Source: Nitrososphaeria archaeon (GTDB lineage Archaea; Thermoproteota; Nitrososphaeria; Geothermarchaeales; JDFR-13). From it: DNA of 64,000 nt. The notes beneath the pieces were generated by a model. That model saw nothing but the letters and a program-made list of their open reading frames with translations, was not told where the DNA came from and searched no databases. A program made the position numbers and the translations under genes. Positions 43,424-52,078 of the stretch are shown piece after piece (the first letter of the stretch is position 1; every line of letters begins with the position of its first letter). The stretch is from contig JALSHT010000006.1 of the NCBI GenBank assembly GCA_026982095.1, positions 165,607-229,606 on the forward strand. Reading direction: 5' to 3'.

Positions 43424-44309
43424 TTCCAGTCCAACCCCTGTAGAAGCTATAGGCTAGGTATATCAGATATAACCCTCCTACTATTAGAGTGGCGATGAAT
43501 AGTATGAGGGAGTAGGTTGAAATCATATGATCTACAGGGAGGGTAGGTGTGTTGGCATACCCCATGGAGAGTAGATAGACGTTGTAAAATGCATGGCCTA
43601 ATATGGCGGTGGTCAGACCGTATTTTATGAATAGGTATCCCAGATATATTCCAGCGATGGATGCTGTGGAGACTTTCCCTACATCCCATCCTCCACCCGC
43701 TAGTAGATGAGCCATTCCAAACAAGACGGCCTGTAGAACAGCAATTGTATATAGGATTTTAATCTCTCTCTTCCCTTTATGGACGCTGTATGGATGTAGG
43801 AATGCTCCTGTAAGTGTCTCCCATCCGTCGTTTGGATTCGTGAGTAGGAGGGAGATTAAGCCTATGATCATTAGCCTGAACCCTATTTCCTCGGCTATCG
43901 GCGCCTGCATCGCTGAGAGGAAGAATACATAGTCACTATCTACCTCCAGCATGCCAGTCTCTATCCCGAACCTAGACTGGATGGCCTCTATGATTAGGAT
44001 GGCTACTAGACTAGCTGTCCCCAGGAGGAACATCTTCGTTATCGGTCTATCTCCATCGACTTCTCTTATCGAGTCGTATACGGACATGGCTGCATATAGG
44101 CCTACGAGGATGAGGGCTAGATCTGTGCCAGTCATGGGAGCTGGTATCACTAATGGGACGATGCCGATATATATCGGGAATCCTTCTATGCTGAGTTCGA
44201 CCCCCTCTATACCTTTGAGAATCGACAATATATATGATGATATAAATGATACGTTGATTATGTAGATGGCTGCAATCGCGTAATCTATGATCTTTTTAGT
44301 CTCCTTCAT
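43383..44309 (-). CDS. CPBP-family intramembrane metalloprotease
   Basis: A polytopic protein of about 308 residues with the CPBP/CAAX-protease motifs APIAEEIGFRL (EExxxR), FGMAHLLAGGGW and GHAFYNVYLL. These proteins cleave peptides in the membrane or act in CAAX-like processing; the substrate is unknown. The start was moved to ATG 44309 (MKETKK) because the longer frame overlaps the small zinc-ribbon gene. About eight membrane segments are visible. Confidence 0.85.
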   Translation of the reverse strand: MKETKKIIDYAIAAIYIINVSFISSYILSILKGIEGVELSIEGFPIYIGIVPLVIPAPMTGTDLALILVGLYAAMSVYDSIREVDGDRPITKMFLLGTASLVAILIIEAIQSRFGIETGMLEVDSDYVFFLSAMQAPIAEEIGFRLMIIGLISLLLTNPNDGWETLTGAFLHPYSVHKGKREIKILYTIAVLQAVLFGMAHLLAGGGWDVGKVSTASIAGIYLGYLFIKYGLTTAILGHAFYNVYLLSMGYANTPTLPVDHMISTYSLILFIATLIVGGLYLIYLAYSFYRGWTGSGKIQVDELPNLP

Positions 44310-44466
44310 CTGAGTCACTCTCGTCAATCTGTATCTCCATATATATCGGTCCTCTATACCCACAGTCCCCGCATATATACTGTTCTGGGAGGAGCCAGCC
44401 ATCAAATGTAGATGATAACCTTAGATTTCTGGACTCGCATATGGGGCATACCTTTATCCGGATCAT
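44296..44466 (-). CDS. Small zinc-ribbon protein (56 aa)
   Basis: A short frame that reads MIRIKVCPICESRNLRLSS, then a linker with FDGWLLPEQY and ICGDCGYRGPIYM, with an acidic end. The CPIC...CGDCG spacing (24 residues between pairs) forms a plausible zinc ribbon. It is 10 bases downstream of the SUI1 gene and overlaps the CPBP start by 14. Its role is unknown, possibly RNA or protein binding. Confidence 0.7.
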   Translation of the reverse strand: MIRIKVCPICESRNLRLSSTFDGWLLPEQYICGDCGYRGPIYMEIQIDESDSDEGD

Positions 44467-44476
44467 CGTTCTCAAC

Positions 44477-44782
44477 CTATAAAACCTCGATCTGTTCCTT
44501 TGTAAATCCCAGTTTACTCAGTATTTCTGGTAGCGTCGCCCTATGGTCACCCAACAATATTATTTTTCCATCCTTTACTGACCCTCCACAGGCTAGGGTT
44601 CTCTTTAGCTTCTTTGCAATCTCGTTTAGGTTATGGTGTTTCCCATCGATTCCTTCTATAATGGTGGCTGGCTTATTATAACGTCTCCTTTCTACACGTA
44701 TCTTGATCTTTTCAAGTTCTGTATCCAGCGTTGTACAGACACATAGGTCCTTGGGTAATCCACACACCGGGCAGTTATCCAT
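44477..44782 (-). CDS. Translation initiation factor eIF1/SUI1 family
   Basis: A protein of about 101 residues. An N-terminal zinc knuckle-like CPVCGLPKDLCVC is followed by the SUI1 domain: IKIRVERRRYNKPATIIEGI, LKRTLACGGSVKDGKIILLG, and the C-terminal LPEILSKLGF. SUI1/eIF1 acts in start-site selection on the 30S subunit. ATG 44782 (MDNCPVCG) is preferred over 44797. The zinc-ribbon gene follows on the same transcript. Confidence 0.92.
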   Translation of the reverse strand: MDNCPVCGLPKDLCVCTTLDTELEKIKIRVERRRYNKPATIIEGIDGKHHNLNEIAKKLKRTLACGGSVKDGKIILLGDHRATLPEILSKLGFTKEQIEVL

Positions 44783-44844
44783 ATTCCCCCTTATCACCTT
44801 TGGTTAATTATAAATAGTGATTATAATGGTTATAAATCATTACC

Positions 44845-45681
44845 TCATCTACTTACCTCTACATCAACCACTACCTGTGCTGTCCTGACGGCTACCTCTC
44901 TCACTACTCTGCTTCTTACTGTCAGTATTCTCCAACCGAGGTCTGTTATATTCCTTGATACCAAGTCTTCGGAGGTCCTCAGGGCCTCCTCCTCATCATC
45001 CAAGTATCTGGTGTGTAGGTATACGTGCATCCATCCGCCATCTTTTAGGAGGGGTAATGCATAGGGTATGTATTTGATTGCCAGTTCCGGGAGTGGCATT
45101 AACACCCTGTCTACATCTTCAACGTATTCTGAAGCCTTCGAGGAGTCCCCTAATACAGTGGATATCTTGTCCTCAACACGGTTCAACCTATTGTTTATAA
45201 GGTGTAGGGATATGGCGTATGGGTTTATGTCTATGCTATAGACCTTGGCTCCCTTCTTTGCTATGTGGATTGTGAATGTTCCTACACCGGCAAACATGTT
45301 CAGGACTCTTTCACCTTTTGAGACTAGCGTTGATATCCTCCTACGCTCATAGGATAGTCTGGGTGAGAAGTATACCCTCTCAACGTCGACCCAGAATCTA
45401 GACCCATGCTCCCTATATATAGTTGTAGATCTCTCTTCTCCAGCCAGGTGTTCCAACCTTCTTAGTCTGAATAACCCCTCTACTCCCTCTACCTGCCTGT
45501 AGACCACCTTGATATAGGGGAATGAGTTTATAATCTCCCTGGCGAATATAAACCTCCTATCGTCTACTAACTCGTCAGGGATCTTGATTATAGCGATATC
45601 TCCAATTATGTCGAAGCTCTTAATAGTCTTTCGAGAGTCGTCTCCATATACAGTCTGTGCTATGTCTTCGAGCCTAGCCAC
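44845..45681 (-). CDS. trm5: Trm5/TYW2-family tRNA methyltransferase
   Basis: A 278-residue class I SAM methyltransferase. The SAM motif is VLNMFAGVGTFTIHIAK followed by YSIDINPYAISL; the substrate motif LMPLPE replaces NPPY as in Trm5. The N-terminal domain carries YREHGSRFWVDVERVYFSPRLS, close to the Trm5 catalytic pattern. It methylates N1 of G37 in tRNA, or an aminocarboxypropyl step if it is TYW2-like; Trm5 is favoured. It is four bases after the disulfide oxidoreductase gene. Confidence 0.85.
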   Translation of the reverse strand: MARLEDIAQTVYGDDSRKTIKSFDIIGDIAIIKIPDELVDDRRFIFAREIINSFPYIKVVYRQVEGVEGLFRLRRLEHLAGEERSTTIYREHGSRFWVDVERVYFSPRLSYERRRISTLVSKGERVLNMFAGVGTFTIHIAKKGAKVYSIDINPYAISLHLINNRLNRVEDKISTVLGDSSKASEYVEDVDRVLMPLPELAIKYIPYALPLLKDGGWMHVYLHTRYLDDEEEALRTSEDLVSRNITDLGWRILTVRSRVVREVAVRTAQVVVDVEVSR

Positions 45682-45685
45682 TTCT

Positions 45686-46351
45686 CTATATCGCTTCCTT
45701 CACCTTTCTAAGTAAGTGTTCTGGGGGGACGGCTCCCTCCCATGATACCTTATCATTAACGACTACTTTTGGTACTGCATATACTCCGTAGGACTGGGCT
45801 ATGTCTGGGAATCCAGACACCTCCCATCCCTCAGCCTCTACATTCCTATTTACCATGGCGAACATATAGGCTGAGTGTAGCATCTTGGGACAGTATGGAC
45901 ATGCCGTTGTGACGAATACCTTTATATTTACCTTATCTTCTAGAGACTCCACTTCCTCAGCAACGCTCTGTGGCAGGTGTACATCTCCATTTGAGACGTG
46001 GACGATCGTCTCTAGAAATGTGGGGAACTCGGTACCAGCGGGGACCCCATAATACTTTATCAATCCCTTGTTCACACCCTGTATAACCACTGCTGGGGCC
46101 TTTAGGATTCCTAGTTTACTCCTTAGATCAAGGTCGTTATCGAAGTCGACTTTCATCACCTCTATCTTATTTGTTAACTCTGGATCTGTTATCTCATCTA
46201 GAATCTGCTCCACTAGGTCACAATACTGACATTCTGGACTTTGTGAGGTGAAGAAGACTAGCTTGACAGGCTTCTCCAACCTACTCCAATACTCGTTTTT
46301 CAATATTCTCCTATTCTCGTCATCCAACAGCCTATGTTGATGGGACATCAC
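45686..46351 (-). CDS. Glutaredoxin-like protein disulfide oxidoreductase (two CXXC)
   Basis: A 221-residue PDO with two thioredoxin folds, each with a CXXC site: CQYC (about 39-42) and CPYC (about 150-153). FTSQSPECQYCDLV and VTTACPYCPKMLHS are typical of the hyperthermophile enzymes that keep cytoplasmic disulfides. The cis-Pro segments (LKAPAVVI and VPKVVV) are visible. Confidence 0.9.
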   Translation of the reverse strand: MMSHQHRLLDDENRRILKNEYWSRLEKPVKLVFFTSQSPECQYCDLVEQILDEITDPELTNKIEVMKVDFDNDLDLRSKLGILKAPAVVIQGVNKGLIKYYGVPAGTEFPTFLETIVHVSNGDVHLPQSVAEEVESLEDKVNIKVFVTTACPYCPKMLHSAYMFAMVNRNVEAEGWEVSGFPDIAQSYGVYAVPKVVVNDKVSWEGAVPPEHLLRKVKEAI

Positions 46352-46401
46352 ATATCTCCTCCTACATATATGTTAGCCATAAAATAAGGGTGGCGCTTAA
46401 C

Positions 46402-46409
46402 TTATATAG
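46402..46409 (+). promoter_or_regulatory. TATA box candidate of the polB operon
   Basis: TTATATAG lies about 44 bases before the polB ATG in the 98-base divergent gap; a second AT-rich block (AAATATATTAAA) follows closer to the start. Confidence 0.35.
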
Positions 46410-46449
46410 CCTTAGTTTAACCAGTGAGGAGAAATATATTAAATAGGGG

Positions 46450-48756
46450 ATGAAAAAAGGGGTATTCTGGATATATGATGTTACTGTTGAGGAGGTTAGG
46501 GGTAAAGATTCGATCGTTCTATGGGGTCTGGATGAGGATGGTGTCCCACATGTCTTCATAGATAGTGGGTTTACAGACCATGTTTATGTGGCTGGGGATC
46601 CTGATTCGGTTGAGAAGGTGTTGTCTGAGAACCCAATACTGTATAGAAGGGTGAGTATCTCCAACACTGTGAGAAGGTTTCTAGGTAGGGAGTATCCATT
46701 TACAATGATATCTGGGGATCCGGCTAGTGTAAGGGATGCAGGTAGGCTTCTGAATAGGTTTTTTGAGGTATTCGAGTTGGATGTGAGGCTGTCACAAAAA
46801 TATATTTTGTATAAAGGTGTCAAACCGTCTAGATGGTATAACATAGAGTATGAAGATATACAGTGGGGTGGGTGGAGATATAGCCATAGACTGATGAATA
46901 TTTCCCTAGGGGATGTAATTGGATATCCCGATTTGAAGGTCGTCGCTGTAGATTTAGCCCCCTCACTCTCGCTTGGAGAGCCTGATCCGGATGGTGACCC
47001 TCTATATGCCTACGCCCTCTATTCTAAAGAGGGTATCTATACTGGGGAGAGGGGGGAGAGCGAGTACAGGCTCTTTAAAGATATGGTTGATAGGCTGCTT
47101 GAGAATGATCCAGACGTAATCGTCACCTTCATGGGGAATAGAGTCTACTACCCTTACCTTAGGGAACGTGGGGGGAAGATTGGTCTTAAGCTTGGTATTG
47201 GGCGTTATCCAAAGGAAATCTATCAGAGTGTACTTGGACACTACAGCATTGGGGGGAGGATAAATATAGATTTGTATGAGTATGTGGATGGCCTCCCTTT
47301 TCTACAGTTGAAGACTCTAGAGGAGTTAGCTAGGTATCTAGGGCTTCCAGACCCTCCTGTCAAGGGAGATCCATATTTGTATGATAGGATGTGGATGGAG
47401 GATAGGGATAAATTAATTGAGTACCTGTCTTGGAGAGTGGAGACTATCTATAAATCGTTTGAACGATTGGCTCACGACATTATCGAGATGTCTAGTGTAA
47501 CGGGTATCCCATTGGATTACGTCTTAACATCATCTAGTGGGAGGCAGGTCGAATTCTATATTATGTGTGAGGCGGTTGGGAGGGGTGAGGTTATCCCGCC
47601 CCAGGTGTCTAGGGAGGTAAGGTCGTATCAGGGTGGTATGGTGTTGGAGCCTGTCAAGGGTCTGCATAGAGGGGTTGCGGTGATAGATTTCAAGTCTATG
47701 TACCCCTCGATAATGATAAAATACAATATAAGCCCTGAGACTGTAACGGATAGGAGGGGCGACAACGTAGAGTTTTTCGAGGAGGTTGGGCTTGGCGTCC
47801 ATCGTGATAGGGAGGGGCTTCTCCCAACCCTGGTTGAGAAACTTATTAGGCTGAGGGATGAGGCTAGGAGGAGCCTGACGGGTCTCCCTAGAGAGGATCC
47901 TAGGTTTAAGGTGGTGGATGCTAGGCAGAGGATATATAAGATACTTGCTAATACGGTCTATGGATATATGGGGTGGCCCTCCGCTAGGTGGTATAGTAGG
48001 CAGGCGGCCCTCCTCGTCACGTATCTAGGGAGGCAGGTCATCACGGCAACTATGGATAAGGCATCTAAACTGGGGCTGGAGATAATATATGGAGATACAG
48101 ATAGCCTATTCGTCAGGCATAATGTAGAGAAGATTGGGGAGTTACTTAGTTGGGTCGAGAATGAACTTGGTATGGAGGCCAAGTTGGAGAAGGTTTATAA
48201 GAGGGTGATATTCACATCCGCTAAGAAGAGGTATGCCGGTATCTATGATTCGGTGGTTGAGCTGGTTGGGCTTGAGTATCTCCGTAGGGACTGGTGTAGA
48301 TATGCTAGGAATCTACAGTATGATGTTGCTAGTGAGGTGTTGGTCATGGGCGGTGTTGGTGATAGTCTGGGGATAGTGAAGAGGTATGTTGATAGGCTTA
48401 GGAGGGGGGAGGTGCCCCTGGATGACCTAGTAATATGGGAGCAGATAAGTAAGCCGCTGGATGAGTATAAGGTTAACTCCCCACATATAGAGGTTGCTAG
48501 GAAGCTGGCTATGAAGGGGTGGAAGATTAGGAGGGGCGTGTTCATAGGATATGTTATTCAGAAGGGTGATGGGCCAATATATACGAGGGCTGTCCACTAC
48601 TTGGATGCAGATCCAAGTCTGATAGACGTTGGCTATTACGTGAAGCACCAGCTTATACCTTCTGCCCATAGAGTTTTGGAGCCTATAGGTGTATCTCGGA
48701 AGGAGGTTGAGAATGTAGCTCTATATAGTGGTAGGGGGTTAGACGCCTTTATGTGA
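46450..48756 (+). CDS. Family B DNA polymerase with degraded exonuclease motifs
   Basis: A 768-residue polB. The polymerase motifs are intact: A DFKSMYPSIMIKYNISP, B KILANTVYGYMGW and C YGDTDSLFV, with palm/thumb features such as KKRYAG. The 3'-5' exonuclease motifs are not: Exo I reads VVAVDLAP (DIE lost its Glu), Exo II reads FMGNRVYYPYL (compare NGDxFDxPYL; the Asp is Tyr), and Exo III reads YLSWRVETIY (compare YxxxDxxxTY; the Asp is Arg). So it should polymerise but not proofread by itself. It is first in an operon with a DHH-family RecJ/Cdc45-like protein and DNA ligase. Confidence 0.9.
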   Translation: MKKGVFWIYDVTVEEVRGKDSIVLWGLDEDGVPHVFIDSGFTDHVYVAGDPDSVEKVLSENPILYRRVSISNTVRRFLGREYPFTMISGDPASVRDAGRLLNRFFEVFELDVRLSQKYILYKGVKPSRWYNIEYEDIQWGGWRYSHRLMNISLGDVIGYPDLKVVAVDLAPSLSLGEPDPDGDPLYAYALYSKEGIYTGERGESEYRLFKDMVDRLLENDPDVIVTFMGNRVYYPYLRERGGKIGLKLGIGRYPKEIYQSVLGHYSIGGRINIDLYEYVDGLPFLQLKTLEELARYLGLPDPPVKGDPYLYDRMWMEDRDKLIEYLSWRVETIYKSFERLAHDIIEMSSVTGIPLDYVLTSSSGRQVEFYIMCEAVGRGEVIPPQVSREVRSYQGGMVLEPVKGLHRGVAVIDFKSMYPSIMIKYNISPETVTDRRGDNVEFFEEVGLGVHRDREGLLPTLVEKLIRLRDEARRSLTGLPREDPRFKVVDARQRIYKILANTVYGYMGWPSARWYSRQAALLVTYLGRQVITATMDKASKLGLEIIYGDTDSLFVRHNVEKIGELLSWVENELGMEAKLEKVYKRVIFTSAKKRYAGIYDSVVELVGLEYLRRDWCRYARNLQYDVASEVLVMGGVGDSLGIVKRYVDRLRRGEVPLDDLVIWEQISKPLDEYKVNSPHIEVARKLAMKGWKIRRGVFIGYVIQKGDGPIYTRAVHYLDADPSLIDVGYYVKHQLIPSAHRVLEPIGVSRKEVENVALYSGRGLDAFM

Positions 48757-48766
48757 GGGGTGAGGG

Positions 48767-49960
48767 ATGTCTCAGTTATCTACGTTTGTAGGGAAACTTT
48801 GGAGGATGTATGAGAAGGTCGAGTCTCTTGAGGAGCCTATTGGATTATATGTAAATGATGATGGTGATGGGCTTGCTGCAGGATATCTAATCTCCATACT
48901 TCTCGAGAGGTTGGGTAAGGATTATAAGATTATTGTACTTGATAAAGCCTATCCAGAGATAATCTCTAAGGTACCTGGTAGGCATGGGTCGGCAATATTT
49001 CTAGATGTTGGTGGCCCATTCTTCATATATATCCCTAAGCATTATAGGGAGTCCGTTATAGTGTTTGATGATCATATGGGTATAGCTAACCCTCCAAGGG
49101 AGATGGTGTATATAAACCCGTATAAGGAGGGGGTGGCTGAGGACAACTCCTTCTCGACTAGTGTCATGGCATATCTTGTCATTGAGAAGGTTGTCGAGGA
49201 TCCGGGTAGATATGTCTCGGCTGCCCTTCTTGGGCTTGGGGAGTCCGGCTCCCGCCCCAGGGGGTTCATCAATAGATTGGTGGCTCAGGGTGTCGATAGT
49301 AGGGTGGTTAGGAGGGAGGGTAGAAGTATAAAGATAAGTTTGGGAGGGGTATATAGAGAGTATAAATCGCTTTTTAGGGATGTGACACTAGCCTCTATGA
49401 TGGGCTACTATAATGATGTTGGGATCGATGTGATAGCAGCTTTCAGGTATGGTGGTCTGGAGGAGATATTATCGATGGTTAAGAGATATAGTGAGGAGAG
49501 GAAGCATCTATTTAAGGAGATGTTCAGCCTGATGGACACTGGTGAGATGGTTCTGCATAAGAGGCATATCCAGTGGGTGGAGGACTATAAGTCTTTGTTC
49601 GAGGGGGTTAGTACAAGAATATTTGATAAATTTATGTCTACAGCTTCGAGGTATGGGAGATACTTCGATCCAAACAAGTATATTCTTGGGGTGACTAAGA
49701 GGGGTAGGTATGTATCGGGATTCGGTCTTCTAGAGGAGGATTGGCTATCCATACCTATAAGGGCCACTAGAAAGGTTGAGACTTTGATAGGCCTTGGCAG
49801 GATGCAGCCTATAAATGCATTGGCTGAAGCGTCTGCATATAGAGTCATGGGGCTGGGTTATGGCTATAGGACTCAGGGGTCTGTAGTGGTTACAATGGAT
49901 AGGTTTAAGGAGTTCCTATCCTTCATAGATGATCTTGCTGGTGGAGAAGATGTTGTTTAG
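48767..49960 (+). CDS. DHH-family RecJ/Cdc45/GAN-like phosphoesterase
   Basis: A 397-residue DHH-superfamily protein. Motif I NDDGDGLAAG (DxDG), motif II FLDVGG, and motif III FDDHMG, which stands where DHH is expected, are followed by DNSFSTSVMAYLV (motif IV-like). The C-terminal DHHA1-like part carries GRMQPINALAEASAYRVMG. Archaeal relatives are the GINS-associated nuclease and Cdc45-like replisome subunits. Position between DNA polymerase and ligase (10-base and overlapping junctions) fits a replisome role. The motif III change leaves catalytic activity uncertain. GGGGTGAGGG precedes the ATG. Confidence 0.75.
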   Translation: MSQLSTFVGKLWRMYEKVESLEEPIGLYVNDDGDGLAAGYLISILLERLGKDYKIIVLDKAYPEIISKVPGRHGSAIFLDVGGPFFIYIPKHYRESVIVFDDHMGIANPPREMVYINPYKEGVAEDNSFSTSVMAYLVIEKVVEDPGRYVSAALLGLGESGSRPRGFINRLVAQGVDSRVVRREGRSIKISLGGVYREYKSLFRDVTLASMMGYYNDVGIDVIAAFRYGGLEEILSMVKRYSEERKHLFKEMFSLMDTGEMVLHKRHIQWVEDYKSLFEGVSTRIFDKFMSTASRYGRYFDPNKYILGVTKRGRYVSGFGLLEEDWLSIPIRATRKVETLIGLGRMQPINALAEASAYRVMGLGYGYRTQGSVVVTMDRFKEFLSFIDDLAGGEDVV

Positions 49961-51524
49961 AGAGTTTGTAGATATATGTAAGAGGGTGTCTGCCGCCAAG
50001 TCTACCACTGAGAAGATAGGTATTATAGCCAGTTATATGGGTAGGCTTGGGGAGGATGAGTTGACACCTTACATCCTATTCTTGACTGGGAATCCGGTTC
50101 CGGATAACTGGGAGAATGGATTAGGTGTAGGTTATAAAACCTTGTTGAGGGCCTTGAGGAACCCCTATAAGCCGCTGGTAGATGCAGGCCCACCTACATT
50201 ATCAGAGGTCTACAACGAGTTGGTTAGGATAGCTTTAGCCAGGGGTAGGGATAGCATGGGTAGGAAGGAGGCTATGCTGAGGTCGTTGATGGGTAGGATG
50301 GGTGGTGAGGAGAGGAGGTGGCTTAGCCGCATAATCCTTGGAGAGTTGAGGATAGGCGTTGTAGATGGACATATAGTCTCATCTATAGCTCATCATTTGA
50401 ACGTGTCTCAGGAGAAGGTTAGACGGCTATATATGTTTATGGGTAGTCTATATGAGATGGTTGAGGCTATTAAGAGGGGGGTTGACCTAGACAGCCTGAA
50501 GCCTAGGGTATATGTCCCTTTGAAACCTATGCTAGGGGCTCCCGCATCCACTATTCAGGAGGGCTATAATCTCCTGGGGGTGGCTAAGGCTGCTGTGGAG
50601 GAGAAGTATGATGGGTTTAGGATACAGGTCCATATTGGAGGGGGTGGTGTCAGGATATTTAGTAGGAATCTAACCGACGTAACATCTAGCTTTCCAGAGC
50701 TTGTTGAAGCTGCAGAGTCTATAGATACTAGAGAGGCCATTATAGATGGGGAGGCTGTAGCTATTGCAGGAGATGGGCGACCTCTCCCATTCCAGATCTT
50801 GATGAGGAGGTTCAGGCGGGTCGCCGATCTTGAAGAGTATAGGGGTAGGATTCCAGTGACGATGAAGCTGTTCGACCTACTCTATCTAAATGGTGAGTTA
50901 TACATTGACTCCACCTACTTAGATAGGAGGAGGAAGTTGGAGGAGATAGTTCCTGAGAGGCTCTTGAGTAGGGTTGCTATTGATGTGGGGGTTGAGGACG
51001 CTGAAAAATTCTATCGGGAGTCTATTAGACTGGGTAATGAGGGTGTGATGATTAAGAGGTTGGACTCACCCTATGTATTGGGTAGTAGGGGTAGGTACTG
51101 GGTGAAGGTTAAGGATAAGGAGACCTTGGATGTTGTAGTCGTGGGTGCGGAGTGGGGGCATGGTAGGAGAAGGGGTTGGCTCAGCGACTACTATCTAGCG
51201 GTCTATAACCCCTATAATGGGGAGTATGAAATGGTTGGTAAGACGTTTAAGGGGCTTACTGATGAGGAGTTTAGATATATGACCAGGCGTCTAAAGGAGT
51301 TAGTAGTTAGGGATGAGGGGTATAGGGTCTTTGTCAAGCCGGAGATTGTTGTTGAGGTCGATTTCAACGAGATACAGGAGAGTCCAAAGTATAGGAGTGG
51401 ATATGCTCTTAGACTGGCTAGGATAAGGAGGATTAGAGAGGATAAGAAGCCTGATGAGGCTGCCACGATCGATGATTTGAAGAGGTTGTATGAGGAGCAG
51501 TTTCGGAGGAAGGCTAGGCTGTAA
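49950..51524 (+). CDS. lig: ATP-dependent DNA ligase
   Basis: A protein of about 524 residues. The adenylated Lys motif is EEKYDGFRIQVH; motif III DGEAVAIAGDG, motif IV EGVMIKRLDSPY, motif V YWVKVKD and the OB-fold ending follow. An N-terminal DNA-binding domain with ILGELRIGVVDG is present. It seals nicks in replication and repair. ATG 49950 overlaps the previous gene by 11 bases and follows GGTGGAG; a start at 49929 is also open. At about 524 residues it is slightly shorter than most archaeal ligases. Confidence 0.95.
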   Translation: MLFREFVDICKRVSAAKSTTEKIGIIASYMGRLGEDELTPYILFLTGNPVPDNWENGLGVGYKTLLRALRNPYKPLVDAGPPTLSEVYNELVRIALARGRDSMGRKEAMLRSLMGRMGGEERRWLSRIILGELRIGVVDGHIVSSIAHHLNVSQEKVRRLYMFMGSLYEMVEAIKRGVDLDSLKPRVYVPLKPMLGAPASTIQEGYNLLGVAKAAVEEKYDGFRIQVHIGGGGVRIFSRNLTDVTSSFPELVEAAESIDTREAIIDGEAVAIAGDGRPLPFQILMRRFRRVADLEEYRGRIPVTMKLFDLLYLNGELYIDSTYLDRRRKLEEIVPERLLSRVAIDVGVEDAEKFYRESIRLGNEGVMIKRLDSPYVLGSRGRYWVKVKDKETLDVVVVGAEWGHGRRRGWLSDYYLAVYNPYNGEYEMVGKTFKGLTDEEFRYMTRRLKELVVRDEGYRVFVKPEIVVEVDFNEIQESPKYRSGYALRLARIRRIREDKKPDEAATIDDLKRLYEEQFRRKARL

Positions 51525-51601
51525 CCGTTTAACGTGTGACGGGATTACATTATCTGGATATTACACCAGCTATATCAATACTTGGCTTCCCCACTATAGT
51601 G
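51525..51601. other. Leader region before the structured element
   Basis: Seventy-seven bases with no gene. A CTATATCAAT element (51571-51580) lies about 25-30 bases before the 26-bp stem, at archaeal TATA spacing for a plus-strand RNA. Confidence 0.35.
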
Positions 51602-52044
51602 GCATCAGCCAGCCTGGTGGGCTGGCTTGTTGAGGCTTGGAACCCCTGGTTAGTGGGGCCAAGCCTATAAGGAGGCTTCCAGAACGAGTTGGGAGTCTCC
51701 CATGTAGAGACCCCTACCACGGGGGGTTTGGACCCCAATGGGGATGGGGGAGCACCCTAAATCCCCTGAGGGGTATCACTGGATGGGCCGACCCCCGTGG
51801 ATAGGGTGGCACTGGCCTCTCTACATGGGAGGTTTCCAACCTGTTTTGGAGCCTCCGAAGTGGCTGGCCTCCCCGACTAGGGGTGTCTGGATACTTAAAC
51901 TTTCCAAGCCTCCGGGAACCTGTCTAGGGATGGGCAGGGGGGTGGCTGGCCACCACTTACCCCGGCAAGCCCTGAACTAGATGGGTTCCCTACGGGCCCG
52001 GGAGGCTTGGAAAGTGTTAGCCAGCCCACCAGGCTGGCTGATGC
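51602..52044 (+). ncRNA. Unrecognised large structured RNA closed by a 26-bp stem
   Basis: About 443 bases, far richer in G and C than its surroundings, with no convincing frame. A perfect 26-bp terminal stem pairs 51602-51627 with 52019-52044. Inside: hairpin 51634-51666 (AGGCTTGG/CCAAGCCT with an inner CCCC/GGGG); a long arm made of 51671-51677/51850-51856, 51688-51692/51836-51840, 51697-51710/51818-51831 (14 bp, perfect) and 51712-51725/51792-51806; a small CCCC/GGGG hairpin at 51871-51883; and a second arm 51900-51913/52001-52014 (14 bp) that encloses GGTGGC/GCCACC at 51941-51954. GAGGCTTGGAA (51632-51642) could also pair with 51902-51912, so alternative folds exist. I did not find RNase P or SRP signature motifs. 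Strand is chosen from a TATA-like box and is uncertain. Confidence 0.6.
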
Positions 52045-52069
52045 GGAGATATACCTCCTACATATCTCC
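52045..52069. terminator. Hairpin next to the structured RNA
   Basis: GGAGATAT (52045-52052) pairs with ATATCTCC (52062-52069) around a nine-base loop, directly after the 26-bp stem and before the convergent glycosidase-like gene. A T-rich stretch is short, so a termination role is only suggested. Confidence 0.35.
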
Positions 52070-52078
52070 TGGATAGAT

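Noticed and set aside
51550..51980. Open frames of 62 and 80 codons in the structured region
   Set aside because: Low complexity, Pro/Gly/Trp-rich translations from GC-rich stem sequence; they cross the helices and lack initiation signals.
51602..52044. MITE or transposon with 26-bp terminal inverted repeats
   Set aside because: No target-site duplication is seen, and the interior is filled with nested helices rather than neutral sequence. Not fully excluded.
51602..52044. SRP RNA or RNase P RNA
   Set aside because: I could not find the SRP helix-8 motif (GGAAG...AGCAG) or RNase P CR-I/CR-V motifs; the helix order also differs.
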